DNA from: Hydrogenispora ethanolica
Lineage (GTDB): Bacteria; Bacillota; UBA4882; UBA8346
DNA length: 64,000 nucleotides
Assembly: GCF_004340685.1 (NCBI RefSeq)
Contig: NZ_SLUN01000002.1
Location: 124,001 to 188,000, forward strand
Direction: 5' to 3'
Positions within the stretch are counted from its first letter, which is position 1. Each line of letters begins with the position of its first letter. Under the pieces are notes generated by a model, which searched no databases, was not told the DNA's origin, and was given only the letters and a program-made list of their open reading frames with translations. Positions 1 to 8,190 of the stretch are shown here, piece after piece. A program made the translations under genes and the position numbers.

Positions 1-414
1 ACCGCCATCGCCGCCAATTCGCAGGGGATCGGCTTCTCGATTCCCAGCAATACCGTGCGGACGGTTGCCAATCAGTTGATCACCAAGGGCTATGTCACCC
101 GGCCGGGGTTGGGCATCGCCTACGTACACTTCACCCCGGACAACGTAGCGGTGCTGGAATACCGGCTGCGCCAGCGGGTCCCGGTGAAAACCGGCCTGTT
201 CATCGTCAAGGTGCTTGAGGGCAGCACCGCCGCCAAGGCCGGCTTGAGACCGGGCGATATCGTGGTCGCCGTCGACGGCCAGCCGGTGAAGGATCAGGAT
301 CTGATCCGGGAGGCGGTCGCCAGCCATCCGGTGGGAACCAAGCTCAAGGTGAAGTATTACCGGGGCTCCAAAGCCAGGGAGACCACGGTGAAGATCGGTG
401 AGATGAAACGGTAA
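1..414 (+). CDS. HtrA/DegP-type serine protease, C-terminal part
   Basis: The reading frame is open from base 1, so the gene starts before the window. The first codons read NSQGIGFSIPSN, the end of the trypsin-like domain of HtrA/DegQ proteases, which links to the PDZ domain. A PDZ domain follows: GLGIAYVHF, the repeat FIVKVLEGSTAAKAGL, then RPGDIVVAVDGQPV and a closing RGSKARETTVKI strand. The catalytic His/Asp/Ser lie outside the window. HtrA proteins are membrane-anchored or exported and degrade misfolded envelope proteins, with the PDZ domain binding exposed C-termini. A factor-independent terminator follows, so this is the last gene of its transcript. Confidence 0.9.
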   Translation, partial: TAIAANSQGIGFSIPSNTVRTVANQLITKGYVTRPGLGIAYVHFTPDNVAVLEYRLRQRVPVKTGLFIVKVLEGSTAAKAGLRPGDIVVAVDGQPVKDQDLIREAVASHPVGTKLKVKYYRGSKARETTVKIGEMKR

Positions 415-437
415 TCATTCTAAAAAACATTCCCCAA

Positions 438-466
438 GGGACTGCCGAAGCGGCGGTCCCTTTTTA
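438..466 (+). terminator. Intrinsic terminator after the HtrA-like gene
   Basis: The stem GGGACTGCCG / CGGCGGTCCC (one G-T pair) has a short AAG loop and is followed by TTTTT. It lies 24 bases after the stop codon. Confidence 0.8.
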
Positions 467-647
467 TTATGAAAATGTTAATCTTGCCATTCCATGGAAA
501 GGGTTTGTTTTTTTCCGTCGAATGATATATAGAGGGAAGCATTTCAATTCCGGCGGTGATGGTTGTTGGGGCATTGAGGCATCCCCTAAATTACGGGTAT
601 CACGCACGGCGGAGCGGTATCGCGACTCCGCCAGGAGGAGAAAGTAT

Positions 648-1151
648 ATGCCGGCACAAGAGATTTTATTGTTGGGAAATCCACGGTTGTATGAAACAGC
701 GGTTGCGGTGGTTGAAACGGAGCTGGAGGCGCTCCAGACGGTAGTCGCCGATTTGCACGACACCTTGATCGCGTTCCGTGAAAAATACCGGGTCGGCCGG
801 GCCATCGCCGCGCCGCAGATTGGGGTGAAAAAGCGGTTAATTTACATGTTCATCGACACGCCGACGGTCTTCATCAATCCGGTGCTGGAGTGGAAGAGCC
901 CGGAAACGATGGTGTTGTGGGATGATTGCATGAGTTTTCCGGAGATCCTGGTCAAGGTGGAGCGGCACCGCCGGATCCGGCTGCGATATAAAGATCTGGA
1001 CTGGCAGGACCGGACCATGGAGTTGGAGGGCGACCTGGCCGAGCTGTTGCAGCATGAGTACGATCATCTGGACGGGATCCTGGCGGTGCAACGGGCGCTC
1101 GATCCGTATTCGATCGCCTTGACCAGCCAGAAAGCGTTGCTAACGGTTTAG
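648..1151 (+). CDS. def: Peptide deformylase
   Basis: 167 residues. The enzyme removes the formyl group from the N-terminal methionine of nascent proteins. The three family motifs are visible: motif I as GRAIAAPQIG (usual form GxGLAAPQ), motif II around the metal Cys in DDCMSFPEI (usual EGCLS), and motif III HEYDHLDG with both metal His and the catalytic Glu. The ATG at 648 is chosen because AGGAGGAG lies at 633-640; an upstream in-frame ATG at 522 has no such site and its codons do not look coding. Motifs I and II depart from consensus, which suggests a divergent PDF paralogue that may have altered substrate preference. It stands alone between two terminators. Confidence 0.9.
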   Translation: MPAQEILLLGNPRLYETAVAVVETELEALQTVVADLHDTLIAFREKYRVGRAIAAPQIGVKKRLIYMFIDTPTVFINPVLEWKSPETMVLWDDCMSFPEILVKVERHRRIRLRYKDLDWQDRTMELEGDLAELLQHEYDHLDGILAVQRALDPYSIALTSQKALLTV

Positions 1152-1202
1152 CCGTGGCGGTCGGGAGGCGGACTGGCTGACCGGAAGGGAATAAAGCGAG
1201 AA

Positions 1203-1230
1203 AGCGGGGTCGCGGCCCCGCTGCTTTTTA
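1203..1230 (+). terminator. Intrinsic terminator after def
   Basis: The stem AGCGGGG / CCCCGCT is followed by GCTTTTTATTT. The tract overlaps the stop codon of the convergent histidine kinase. Confidence 0.75.
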
Positions 1231-2364
1231 TTTGAGGGGCAGGCGGAAGCGGAACTCGGTGCCGTGCGCGTCGTCGCTGCTGAAACTGACCTGGCCGCCC
1301 AATAATCTCTCGCCCAACAGCTTCATGCTGTAGGTGCCGATGCCCCGCCCCGCTCCTTTGGTGGAATAGGAACGCTGGAAGATCTGCAATTGGGCTTCCC
1401 TGGACATGACCTGCGGATTTCGCACCCGGAACAGGATGGCGCCCTCGTCGAGGGTGTAGCCGATGGTGACGACATCCCCGGCCCGCGAAGCCTCGACGGC
1501 GTTTTTGGCCATGTTCTGAACGACCCGCCGCACCAAGGTCGGGTCGCTTTGAATGACGGTTTCCGGGGAATGGGGATCGAAACGGAGCGCGCAGGAAGTT
1601 CTGGGATCATTGCGAAAATGGTTGACCAGCTTGGTAAGCATTGCGTCCGCGGAGAAGGGCGCGACTTTTAAGGCCAGATCGCCGCTTTCGGCGGCGATCA
1701 GCTCCTTTTGGCTGACGATCTCCTCGATCAGCATCTCCATCCCCTGTTGGGCAATGCCGCAGATTTCCCTGATTTCCTCCGGATTTTCGGTGGTTTGCAG
1801 CAGCTCGATCAGGCCCCGGACGGCTCCCGAGGTATTGAGCAGATCGTGAAAGAAAACCCGCTCGAAGACCTGCTTGCGTTTCTCCTCACCGATGTCTTTG
1901 ACCACGAATAAAGTATATTCCTGCTGCAAGTCGCCGATGGGCGAAGCGTAGATCTGCAGATCCAGCGAGGGATTGCCGGCGCGGTCCAAGGTCACATGGC
2001 ATTCCTTGGATACGAGCGTCCGGGTGCGCTGGCTTTCGAGAATGGCCCGGACAGCGCCGCAGACGGAACAACACTCCGTGGTGCCGCACCCCCCGGAAGC
2101 CGGATCGGTATGAATACAGCGGAGCGCTTCGCCGAAGCGCAAGCCGATGACTTGGCCGGCGTCATGAATCCCCAGCGCTTCAAATAAGGAATGATTGGAG
2201 TAGATGATCTGCCGCTCCTTATTCAAGATGAGCACCACGTAAGGGAGCATGTTAAACAGGGCCGGAATCGGCGAGGCGTCGTTGATCCTGGTGGCCTGCT
2301 CGATGATCAGCTCGTCAGCCAGCCGTTCCGCCGGTGCGAATCGCGTGGGAATCAGAGGGTCCAT
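1228..2364 (-). CDS. PAS-domain sensor histidine kinase with Cys-rich PAS insert
   Basis: 378 residues, no membrane segment, so probably cytoplasmic. A PAS domain (about 35-160) carries an unusual cysteine cluster GGCGTTECCSVCGAV (Cys at about 83, 93, 98, 99, 102). It is followed by a dimerisation/phosphoacceptor helix with FFHDLLNTSG (His about 173) and a HATPase domain: N-box QNMAKNAVEAS, then the G boxes GAGRGIGTYSMKLLGERL and GTEFRFRL. A similar GCGT...CxxCGA cluster occurs in soluble PAS kinases of anaerobes; whether it holds a metal or senses redox state is inference. No response regulator is adjacent. ATG at 2364 has a GGAG about 8 bases upstream. Confidence 0.88.
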   Translation of the reverse strand: MDPLIPTRFAPAERLADELIIEQATRINDASPIPALFNMLPYVVLILNKERQIIYSNHSLFEALGIHDAGQVIGLRFGEALRCIHTDPASGGCGTTECCSVCGAVRAILESQRTRTLVSKECHVTLDRAGNPSLDLQIYASPIGDLQQEYTLFVVKDIGEEKRKQVFERVFFHDLLNTSGAVRGLIELLQTTENPEEIREICGIAQQGMEMLIEEIVSQKELIAAESGDLALKVAPFSADAMLTKLVNHFRNDPRTSCALRFDPHSPETVIQSDPTLVRRVVQNMAKNAVEASRAGDVVTIGYTLDEGAILFRVRNPQVMSREAQLQIFQRSYSTKGAGRGIGTYSMKLLGERLLGGQVSFSSDDAHGTEFRFRLPLK

Positions 2365-2869
2365 GGGTATTACACTCCGCGAGAAGATTTTGGACTACAT
2401 CCTCGGCCTTGGGCAGACTAGGGATGAAACGAGGTTCAATCAAAGGTAGAATGGCTAACGTTATTTTTATTATAAGCCGCTGGACCGGCAAAGGCAATAG
2501 CGCATCGGGCTTCGGGATGATAGGCAACCTGAATTCGCCGGTCAAATGCAACTTACCGGTTGGCCGGCTTGACGGGTTTAACCATCCCCGGCGCAACACC
2601 CTTTAGGATCGGCGGGAGGGGAGCTCCCGGTTTGCGAAAATTTTTAAGCCGCGCCCGATTTCCCTGGGAGCAGGTTCTTTCCATCCGATGCCCTCGTTTT
2701 CCAGCGGGTTGATGGTTGACAGCCCAGGGTTGATTCAGGGATAATTCTCTTCATAGAGACGAACGGAGACCGGGAGAACCCGGCGAAGCCCTCCGAACCG
2801 CTACAGGAGGGAAAAATATCACCAGCATGGATTCCAATTTCGATATTCCATCGCGATAGAGAGGCAAAC
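2365..2869. other. Intergenic region between the histidine kinase and a small ORF
   Basis: No convincing gene. A small hairpin CGGGAG-GGGAG-CTCCCG near 2610 is followed by GTTTGCGAAAATTTTT. Bases 2750-2869 form a GC-rich leader of the small gene at 2870 and contain a hairpin (CGGGAGAACCCG) and a stray AGGAGGG. Confidence 0.5.
2716..2745 (+). promoter_or_regulatory. Sigma-A type promoter for the small ORF at 2870
   Basis: TTGACA at 2716-2721 and GATAAT at 2740-2745 are spaced by 18 bases. The transcript would have a leader of about 115 nt before the ATG. Confidence 0.55.
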
Positions 2870-3079
2870 ATGCGCAACGGACCCGTTTTTACGGAGATTA
2901 TTTTTACAGCGGTCGAGCCGGAAAGGGCATTTCGGACCGCCGATGAATGCCTGGTGACGATCCGGATCGTCGAAAGCCGGAAAGAAGCCGCGGCCTGGAT
3001 TCATGAGTATGAAGTGAGCGGGGAATTCGGGAAGATTGAGAAGTTTCGGGGCCGAATCCGCAGCATTGAACCGGCGTAA
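2870..3079 (+). CDS. Small hypothetical protein
   Basis: 69 residues, not recognised. The protein is soluble and mixed-charge (begins MRNGPVFTEIIF, ends FRGRIRSIEPA), with no signal peptide or membrane segment. A GAGAGG sequence sits 6 bases before the ATG, and a good sigma-A promoter with a structured leader precedes it, which is the main reason to believe it. No neighbour is close enough to form an operon. Confidence 0.5.
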   Translation: MRNGPVFTEIIFTAVEPERAFRTADECLVTIRIVESRKEAAAWIHEYEVSGEFGKIEKFRGRIRSIEPA

Positions 3080-3229
3080 TTCGCTCGGGTCTTCAATTTG
3101 CTGGGATTGTAACCTAGCTTATGAAACGGCCACGCTTGCCGAAATCCAATCGGAGCCGCTAAAAAGTTGACAGGCATGCCAACCTCTCCGGGGAGAGTGC
3201 TCGGGATTCAGGATGGGGGCCGGGGATGC

Positions 3230-3641
3230 TTCCCGAAGGTTTGGGGAGGCATCCCCGGCCTTCGTCGATGCTTCCCGAAGGATCCGTCCTCTTTCCCCAA
3301 GGTTTCGTCTTGCATCTTCAAGCCTTGGTCCTTTATCCCGGAACCTTGGGGAAGGTTCCCGAAAGCTTCGGGATGCTAGGATGATCCTTCGGGAAGAAAG
3401 GATCAGAAGATCCTATGAAAGGATCATGGGATCCCTTACAAGGATGAAGACCATACCTAACACGGATGAAAGCATACCTTACAAGGAGCGAAAGATCCTT
3501 TGAAAGGATCGAGGCATCCCTAACACGGATCATCGCATCCCTTACAAGGACGAAGAATATCCTAGTTGGACCAAAGACCATACCTTACATGAGAAGGGAT
3601 CGACTGATATATTAGGGGGCCGGGACGGAGGATGGAGGCGT
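3230..3641. repeat. 21-bp tandem array, family A, copy 1
   Basis: About 412 bp, homologous over its length to 27366-27779. The left half is a set of strong palindromes around TTCCCGAAGCTTCGGGA-like sequence with a 21-bp rhythm. The right half is tandem units beginning GGAT at 3400, 3421, 3442, 3464, 3485, 3506, 3527 and 3548; all are 21 bp except the 22-bp unit at 3442. Unit cores such as ATCCCTTACAAGGAT are imperfect palindromes. The right boundary shared by both copies includes TGATATATTAG. No conserved protein is apparent: frames are open on both strands only because 21 is a multiple of three. Confidence 0.9.
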
Positions 3642-3850
3642 GCTGGGACGGCTTTTGGAGAACCGGGAAGCAGGCCGGTTTATGATGGGAAAATGGTTGG
3701 CTCCGGAGCATGCATGATGGTTATTCTCTCTTTCGGAAAAGAGAGAGCGAGATGAGTTCAAAACCCCAAAACTACGGCAGGCATTACATGGATTTTTAGG
3801 ATAGCGCCGATACTAGGTGGGAAGCAACTAAACCGGATTGCGAAGGTTGG

Positions 3851-4600
3851 ATGGTATTGTTTTACGAGCACTCCCGGCTTTCGACCCCGCCCGATGATAC
3901 CGTCATTTGGCGGTACATCACCTTTACCAAGTTTTGTTCGATGCTGAATGAACAGGCGCTCTTCTTTTGCAGGCTGGATAAGCTCCATGATAAATGGGAG
4001 GGGGTTTATCCCAAGGCCATGTTGGAATACTGGGCGAAAGTTTATCAGGATATCCCCGCCGGGGATGAAGGGGTCGCGCGTTTAAAAGAAATACTGATCC
4101 GGAAGATTATCCCGTCCCACTTCGTGAATTGCTGGTTCATGAGCGAGTACGAATCCGACGCAATGTGGCGGTTGTATTCCCGGAATTACGAGGGGATAGC
4201 CATCAAGTCCACCATCGGAAGGCTGAAGCGGTCCCTGGCCAAAACCCGGGAACGGATCTGGATCGGCCCGGTGGATTATATCGATTATGACCAGTGGCAA
4301 CCGCCAAAAGGCGAAGCGCGAAAAGCTTTTTTATGGATGGAGCCGTTCTTCTGGAAACGGTTGAGCTTTCAACATGAGAATGAGCTGCGGGCTTTGGTGG
4401 GCCAAGCGAACCGGGAGAGCGGGGAAGCGGAGAACGGCCTGAATATCCAAGCGGATTTGAACGAGCTGACCGAGGCGGTTTATGTGTTTCCCGATTCGAA
4501 GGACTGGTTTTTGCAACTAGTCAAGACGATCGTGAGGAAATACGGTTATCGCGGCATAGCGGTGAAACGTTCGTCGCTGGGGGAGAGGCCGTGGGAGTGA
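3851..4600 (+). CDS. DUF2971 family protein
   Basis: 249 residues. The sequence follows the DUF2971 pattern: WRYITFTKFCSMLN near the start, FFCRLDKLHDKWEGVYPK, then VNCWFMSEYESDAMWRLYS and YEGIAIKSTIGRLK in the middle, and KRLSFQHENELRAL in the C-terminal third. The function of the family is unknown; members occur in accessory regions. The ATG at 3851 follows GAAGGTTGG, a modest ribosome site. The last 13 codons (AVKRSSLGERPWE) are partly duplicated at 6089-6127, beyond the hicAB module. Confidence 0.8.
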   Translation: MVLFYEHSRLSTPPDDTVIWRYITFTKFCSMLNEQALFFCRLDKLHDKWEGVYPKAMLEYWAKVYQDIPAGDEGVARLKEILIRKIIPSHFVNCWFMSEYESDAMWRLYSRNYEGIAIKSTIGRLKRSLAKTRERIWIGPVDYIDYDQWQPPKGEARKAFLWMEPFFWKRLSFQHENELRALVGQANRESGEAENGLNIQADLNELTEAVYVFPDSKDWFLQLVKTIVRKYGYRGIAVKRSSLGERPWE

Positions 4601-5284
4601 AAAATCTTTGTATTCACAAAAATGCGTCATGAGGAACCTTACCTCAAGGCCACCTCGAGTTGTGTACCCGATGGGCTGGATAGGCTGATGCGAAGGGATG
4701 ATCGGCCTGGAGGTACGGTTTTAATTTTTCTGAATTGTAACCCAATATCCACATCTTCTCCATACGCTAACCATGAAATGTACACATGCGAGGTATATAG
4801 TTTAGGTAATGAACCAATACTTTTTCATACCTCCTTATACCTCCTTTTTAACGCCCTTGCTCTTGGAAGTAAGGGCTTTATTTTTGTTGCAATCATCCGG
4901 AAAATGTTTTCAGTGAAATTTCTCAAAGCAAACATTTGATTAAACAATAATACCGAGCGTTTGAAAAGGAACGTGAAAACCTTGATATGCATGAGGGAAA
5001 CTAGGGCGTCGCTTTTTTCGATCCGTTTTAACGTTAACTCTCTGTTATATAGTGCATCGCCAAAGCTCCATCCGGATATTCCAGCGAATTATAGGAAACA
5101 GAAGCTCACCATCACATACCCCAGTCTTTCATTAATTGACCATTGATTCGACTGTGAAAAGGGGACATTGGATTTTTTGATGCTATAAGCAAGCCGGATT
5201 GACGGGTAATGCCAGCGCAGCGAAATTAAGACCGGGCGCGATGAACTTGGTTTCTAATACGTATAGAAATATGTATAAGAAATA
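4601..5284. other. AT-rich intergenic region upstream of hicAB
   Basis: Base composition drops sharply after the DUF2971 gene. I see a terminator at 4852-4885 and no believable gene. Open frames at 4622-4939 and 4961-5146 lack ribosome sites, domains and coding-like composition. The region reads as imported DNA carrying the toxin-antitoxin pair. Confidence 0.5.
4852..4885 (+). terminator. Intrinsic terminator in the AT-rich islet
   Basis: GCCCTTGCT / AGTAAGGGC stem followed by TTTATTTTT. No gene that would use it is recognisable upstream within 250 bases. Confidence 0.6.
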
Positions 5285-5313
5285 TTGACACGTAGTTAAA
5301 TACGTACTAGAAT
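5285..5313 (+). promoter_or_regulatory. hicAB promoter with overlapping operator palindrome
   Basis: TTGACA (5285-5290) and TAGAAT (5308-5313) are 17 bases apart. The spacer holds the inverted repeat ACGTA-GTTAAA-TACGT, and a related ATACGTAT / ATATGTAT pair lies just upstream. Autorepression by the antitoxin HicB through such palindromes is known for the family; the operator assignment here is inference. Confidence 0.8.
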
Positions 5314-5337
5314 GAAAGCGTCAGGGGGTAAGTGATT

Positions 5338-5535
5338 GTGAAATCCTATTCATCTAGAGAAATTTTGCAGATACTAAACAATGATGGCTGGTATATTGTA
5401 AATGCCAGAGGAGATCACTACCAACTGAAACATCCAACTAAGCCCGGAAAAGTGACGGTGACCCATCCGGTCAAAGACTTACCGATTAAGATAGTGAAAT
5501 CAATTTTCAAACAAGCGGGGCTAGATATAAACTAG
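5338..5535 (+). CDS. hicA: HicA toxin (mRNA interferase)
   Basis: 65 residues with the double-stranded-RNA-binding fold typical of HicA: KSYSSREILQILNNDGW at the start, then ARGDHYQLKHP, whose His is the catalytic residue of the family, and KPGKVTVTHP. HicA cleaves mRNA when not bound by HicB. The GTG at 5338 is chosen because GGGGGT lies at 5324-5329, 8 bases away, and because most HicA proteins begin M-K-S-Y-S-S; the in-frame GTG at 5332 is too close. It is followed after 25 bases by hicB. Confidence 0.92.
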   Translation: MKSYSSREILQILNNDGWYIVNARGDHYQLKHPTKPGKVTVTHPVKDLPIKIVKSIFKQAGLDIN

Positions 5536-5560
5536 CCCCGATAGACAGGAGGCCTAAAAC

Positions 5561-5986
5561 GTGAAAGATAGATATTTTTTCCCTGCAATTTTTGATGTTG
5601 CCGACGACGGAATCTCAGTAGAATTCCCTGATTTACCGGGTTGTTTACCTTGTGGGAAAACTATCGAAGAAGCAGTGGCAAACGCTAAAGAGGCCATGGC
5701 GCTTCATCTATATGGAATGGAACAGGATGGTGACGATATCCCTGCTCCAACAGACGTGACCAAACTTCAATTCGATAAAAATCAATTTGTGGTCATGATT
5801 GAGGCTTGGATGGTTCCATTTCGAGATGAGATGCGGAATAAAGCCGTTAAGAAAACAGTCACCATCCCGCGTTGGCTTGATGATTTAGCGCAAGAAAACG
5901 AAGTAAATTTCTCGCATGTCTTGCAAGAGGCTTTAAAAAATTATTTGGGCGTAAATCAGCTGACAAACAAAAGAGGAATAAAATGA
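5561..5986 (+). CDS. hicB: HicB antitoxin
   Basis: 141 residues. The N-terminal half is the degenerate RNase H-like HicB fold (YFFPAIFDVADDGISVEFPDLPGC, with TIEEAVANAKEAMALHL). The C-terminal part VKKTVTIPRWLDDLAQEN...FSHVLQEALKN resembles a ribbon-helix-helix DNA-binding domain, so the protein can neutralise HicA and repress the operon. AGGAGG lies 8 bases before the ATG. An extended terminator follows at once, so the operon holds only the pair. Confidence 0.92.
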   Translation: MKDRYFFPAIFDVADDGISVEFPDLPGCLPCGKTIEEAVANAKEAMALHLYGMEQDGDDIPAPTDVTKLQFDKNQFVVMIEAWMVPFRDEMRNKAVKKTVTIPRWLDDLAQENEVNFSHVLQEALKNYLGVNQLTNKRGIK

Positions 5987-5998
5987 TCTAAAAGAAAA

Positions 5999-6045
5999 GG
6001 GAGTGTCGCAAAACTGCCTAAGAGGTAGTAAACGACACTCCCTTT
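5999..6045 (+). terminator. Terminator of the hicAB operon
   Basis: GGGAGTGTCG / CGACACTCCC is a perfect 10-bp stem; inside it a second hairpin (ACTGCC / GGTAGT) forms. A short T run follows. Confidence 0.75.
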
Positions 6046-6059
6046 CGTCCTCTTCATTT

Positions 6060-6127
6060 CATCGCGGCGTTGCGGTGACTTTTACCCGGTGAAACGATCG
6101 TCGCTGGGGAGAGATCTTGTGAATTAA
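6060..6127 (+). pseudogene. Remnant of a DUF2971 gene 3' end
   Basis: Bases 6089-6127 read VKRSSLGRDLVN followed by a stop, matching the last codons of the DUF2971 gene (VKRSSLGERPWE). The preceding ATCGCGGC is also shared, with a 14-base insertion between. Only this tail survives. It lies on the far side of hicAB from the intact gene. Confidence 0.6.
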
Positions 6128-6204
6128 TATGGGAAAATGAATATTTTTAAAATAGGTACTCCGTAAATGAAGAAGGAATTTTAATAGCCACAGAGAAAAA
6201 TTAA

Positions 6205-6312
6205 GTCGAGTTCCTGTATATAAAATTGAAGTATCTATTCTATATTGACGAGTTAAAGAGTGGCAAGTTTAAGTATGCGGTTTATTTAATGAAGGCGGTG
6301 GAGGAGTACTAA
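6205..6312 (+). pseudogene. Gene fragment without start
   Basis: An open frame of 35 codons (middle part LKYLFYIDELKSGKFKYA, end MKAVEEY) looks coding but has no start or ribosome site, and a stop closes it upstream. It is followed by a 12-codon frame at 6315 preceded by GGTGGAGGAG, and by a 24-codon frame ending just before the kinase at 6468. These look like decayed pieces of an operon that once preceded the kinase. Confidence 0.35.
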
Positions 6313-6467
6313 TTTTGAAAGATTATGAATTGAAGCAAAAATTAGATTCTTAAATTAATATTTACTGAAACGATTTTGTATGAAATGGACCGAAAATTAT
6401 CTTGAAACATGCGAACCAGAAAAATATACGAAAAATATCATATTAATGTTATAACAGGAGAGCTAGA

Positions 6468-7145
6468 GTGATAATTACAATCGAAGGTTTAGATGGAGCT
6501 GGCAAATCAGTCCAGATAAATTTATTGAAGGACTATCTACGAAGCAAATCAATTCAATTTAAGTATGTTCATTTTCCCAGAATCGATTCACCGGTCTATG
6601 GCGAGTTAATCGCTAGTTTTTTAAGGGGCGAACTGGGAGAGCTCGATCCAAAGTTAATTGCATTGCTTTATGCCGGTGACAGGGACAATGCAAAAACAAT
6701 GTTATTAGAATGGATAAAACAAGGGTATTTAGTGATTTTAGATAGATACGTTTACTCTAATATTGCGTTTCAGTGCGCTAAATTGCGTGATGAATTGGAA
6801 AAGCAAAATTTGAAAGAATGGATTCAAAATTTAGAGTATAATTATAACAAAATTCCAAAACCCGATCTGTCTTTATTTTTGCATGTCCCGTTTGAGTTTG
6901 TAGAAAACCAATTAAGAAAAAGCAGGCAAGGAAAGGATCGCGAATATCTTAATGGCAAGGAAGATATTCATGAAGTGAATCTGAATTTGCAAAAACAAGT
7001 TGAAAAGGAATACGTGAAGTTAACCCAGGAAAATGAAGATTTTCTTTTAATAAAATGTTCAAATGATATGAATGAGATGCTATTGCCAGCTCATATACAT
7101 GGTAAGCTCATCGAGGTCCTTCAAGCAAAAGGGGTTATTGAGTGA
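6468..7145 (+). CDS. tmk: Thymidylate kinase-like protein
   Basis: 225 residues, GTG start with AGGAGAG 6-7 bases upstream. It phosphorylates dTMP to dTDP in canonical members. Visible motifs are the P-loop IEGLDGAGKS at residues 4-13, the acceptor-site stretch VHFPRIDSPVYGE (usual F-x-R-E), DRYVYSN near residue 93 (the DR[Y/H] motif), and a lid region around LRKSRQGKDREYL. The gene is much richer in A and T than its surroundings and is isolated from replication genes, so it is probably a horizontally acquired second copy or a nucleotide kinase of a mobile islet. Confidence 0.8.
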   Translation: MIITIEGLDGAGKSVQINLLKDYLRSKSIQFKYVHFPRIDSPVYGELIASFLRGELGELDPKLIALLYAGDRDNAKTMLLEWIKQGYLVILDRYVYSNIAFQCAKLRDELEKQNLKEWIQNLEYNYNKIPKPDLSLFLHVPFEFVENQLRKSRQGKDREYLNGKEDIHEVNLNLQKQVEKEYVKLTQENEDFLLIKCSNDMNEMLLPAHIHGKLIEVLQAKGVIE

Positions 7146-7219
7146 AGAAAACGATTTTATGTTTTCCGAAGATATCTCTAGGACAGGAGCAACCAAACCA
7201 GATCCACAGGATTATATAA
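7142..7219 (+). pseudogene. Truncated gene coupled to the thymidylate kinase
   Basis: A GTG overlaps the kinase stop (GTGA) and opens a frame of 25 codons beginning VKKTILCFPKISLGQEQ. It then hits a stop. The start-stop overlap suggests a translationally coupled second gene of which only the 5' end remains. Confidence 0.35.
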
Positions 7220-7247
7220 AATCGCTACATCCTGACGAAAGCTAAAA

Positions 7248-7814
7248 TCATCTAATATACGTAATAAGATTGGGCTTTCGCTCCGGTACATGGACAGTTG
7301 CATCTCTCTTATACCCGAGCACCACCGAATCGTAGGGTTTGTAATCAACGGGTATTTTTAATTCCCTGCGCAATGCGGGGCCCTGGGGTGAGTCAAATGC
7401 CATCAGGACAAAGTAGATCCAGCACGACCCCAGCCCGATGGATTCCGCGGCCAGCAGTAAGTTCTGAGTGGCGGCGGCGCAATCCGCGTCGAGCGGCATC
7501 GGAGCCCGCTCGCTGCCGGAGACAATGATCAGCGTGGGCGCGCCATACAGACAATTGAAATGATCATTGTTACCCAGTTCCTTTAAAAATTCGATGGGCA
7601 TTTGCCTGGCTGCTTCTTTGGCTGCCAGATTCAGCCGCTCGAGCAAGGCCCTGTTTTGGACGGCTGTAAAATGCCATGCCTGGTCCCCGGCGTTGGGAGC
7701 ATACAACCCCGCTTCCAGCACCACCTGTAACTCCTCTTCCTTTATCTGCTCCTCTTGATAGCTTCGAATGCTCCTGCGCTGTTGAATGATTTTTAAAGTC
7801 TCATTGACGATCAT
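7248..7814 (-). CDS. Nitroreductase family protein
   Basis: 188 residues of the FMN-dependent nitroreductase fold: IIQQRRSIRSYQEEQIKEEEL at the N-terminus (RRSIR binds FMN phosphate), LYAPNAGDQAWHFTAVQ, and the C-terminal GLGSCWI, VVLGY stretch. Such proteins reduce nitro compounds, quinones or enones with NAD(P)H. The ATG at 7814 is preferred over 7859 because CTGGAG lies 9 bases upstream. It stands alone next to the AT-rich islet; its physiological substrate is unknown. Confidence 0.85.
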   Translation of the reverse strand: MIVNETLKIIQQRRSIRSYQEEQIKEEELQVVLEAGLYAPNAGDQAWHFTAVQNRALLERLNLAAKEAARQMPIEFLKELGNNDHFNCLYGAPTLIIVSGSERAPMPLDADCAAATQNLLLAAESIGLGSCWIYFVLMAFDSPQGPALRRELKIPVDYKPYDSVVLGYKRDATVHVPERKPNLITYIR

Positions 7815-8125
7815 CCAAATCATCTCCAGTTCAAAATTTTGGGAAGTACCCTTTGGCAACAGGGTCTGACCAGTATAGAAATTTTTTCCTCCGCTTCCAG
7901 CAATATAATTGTACCGCTATTCTTGAGCGCTGTCTTGTAGAGATTACATGGAGGAATCAAATATTTGCGAAACTCGGCCTATCCCAAGAGTGAGTATAGG
8001 CAAAAACCCCGGCGGCTACAAGATGAAAGGACTCTGCCCTGACCGGGATGAAATATTTAGCAAAATTCCAGCCATGAAACCGTCTAAGATGCTCATCCAA
8101 TCCGCCTTTGGTCCCGGACTGAAAA

Positions 8126-8154
8126 TTGCATTTTGCGATCGGTTGTGATATGAT
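8126..8154 (+). promoter_or_regulatory. Promoter of the thiC leader
   Basis: TTGCAT (8126-8131) and TATGAT (8149-8154) are spaced by 17 bases, about 36 bases before the riboswitch. Confidence 0.65.
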
Positions 8155-8190
8155 GAAACCGATCGCCAATTGAATATCGGTCCATGGAAC

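Noticed and set aside
3167-3379. Heptad-repeat protein encoded in family A array
   Set aside because: The open frame is a by-product of the 21-bp period; frames are open on both strands, there is no ribosome site, and the other copy does not conserve the same protein ends.
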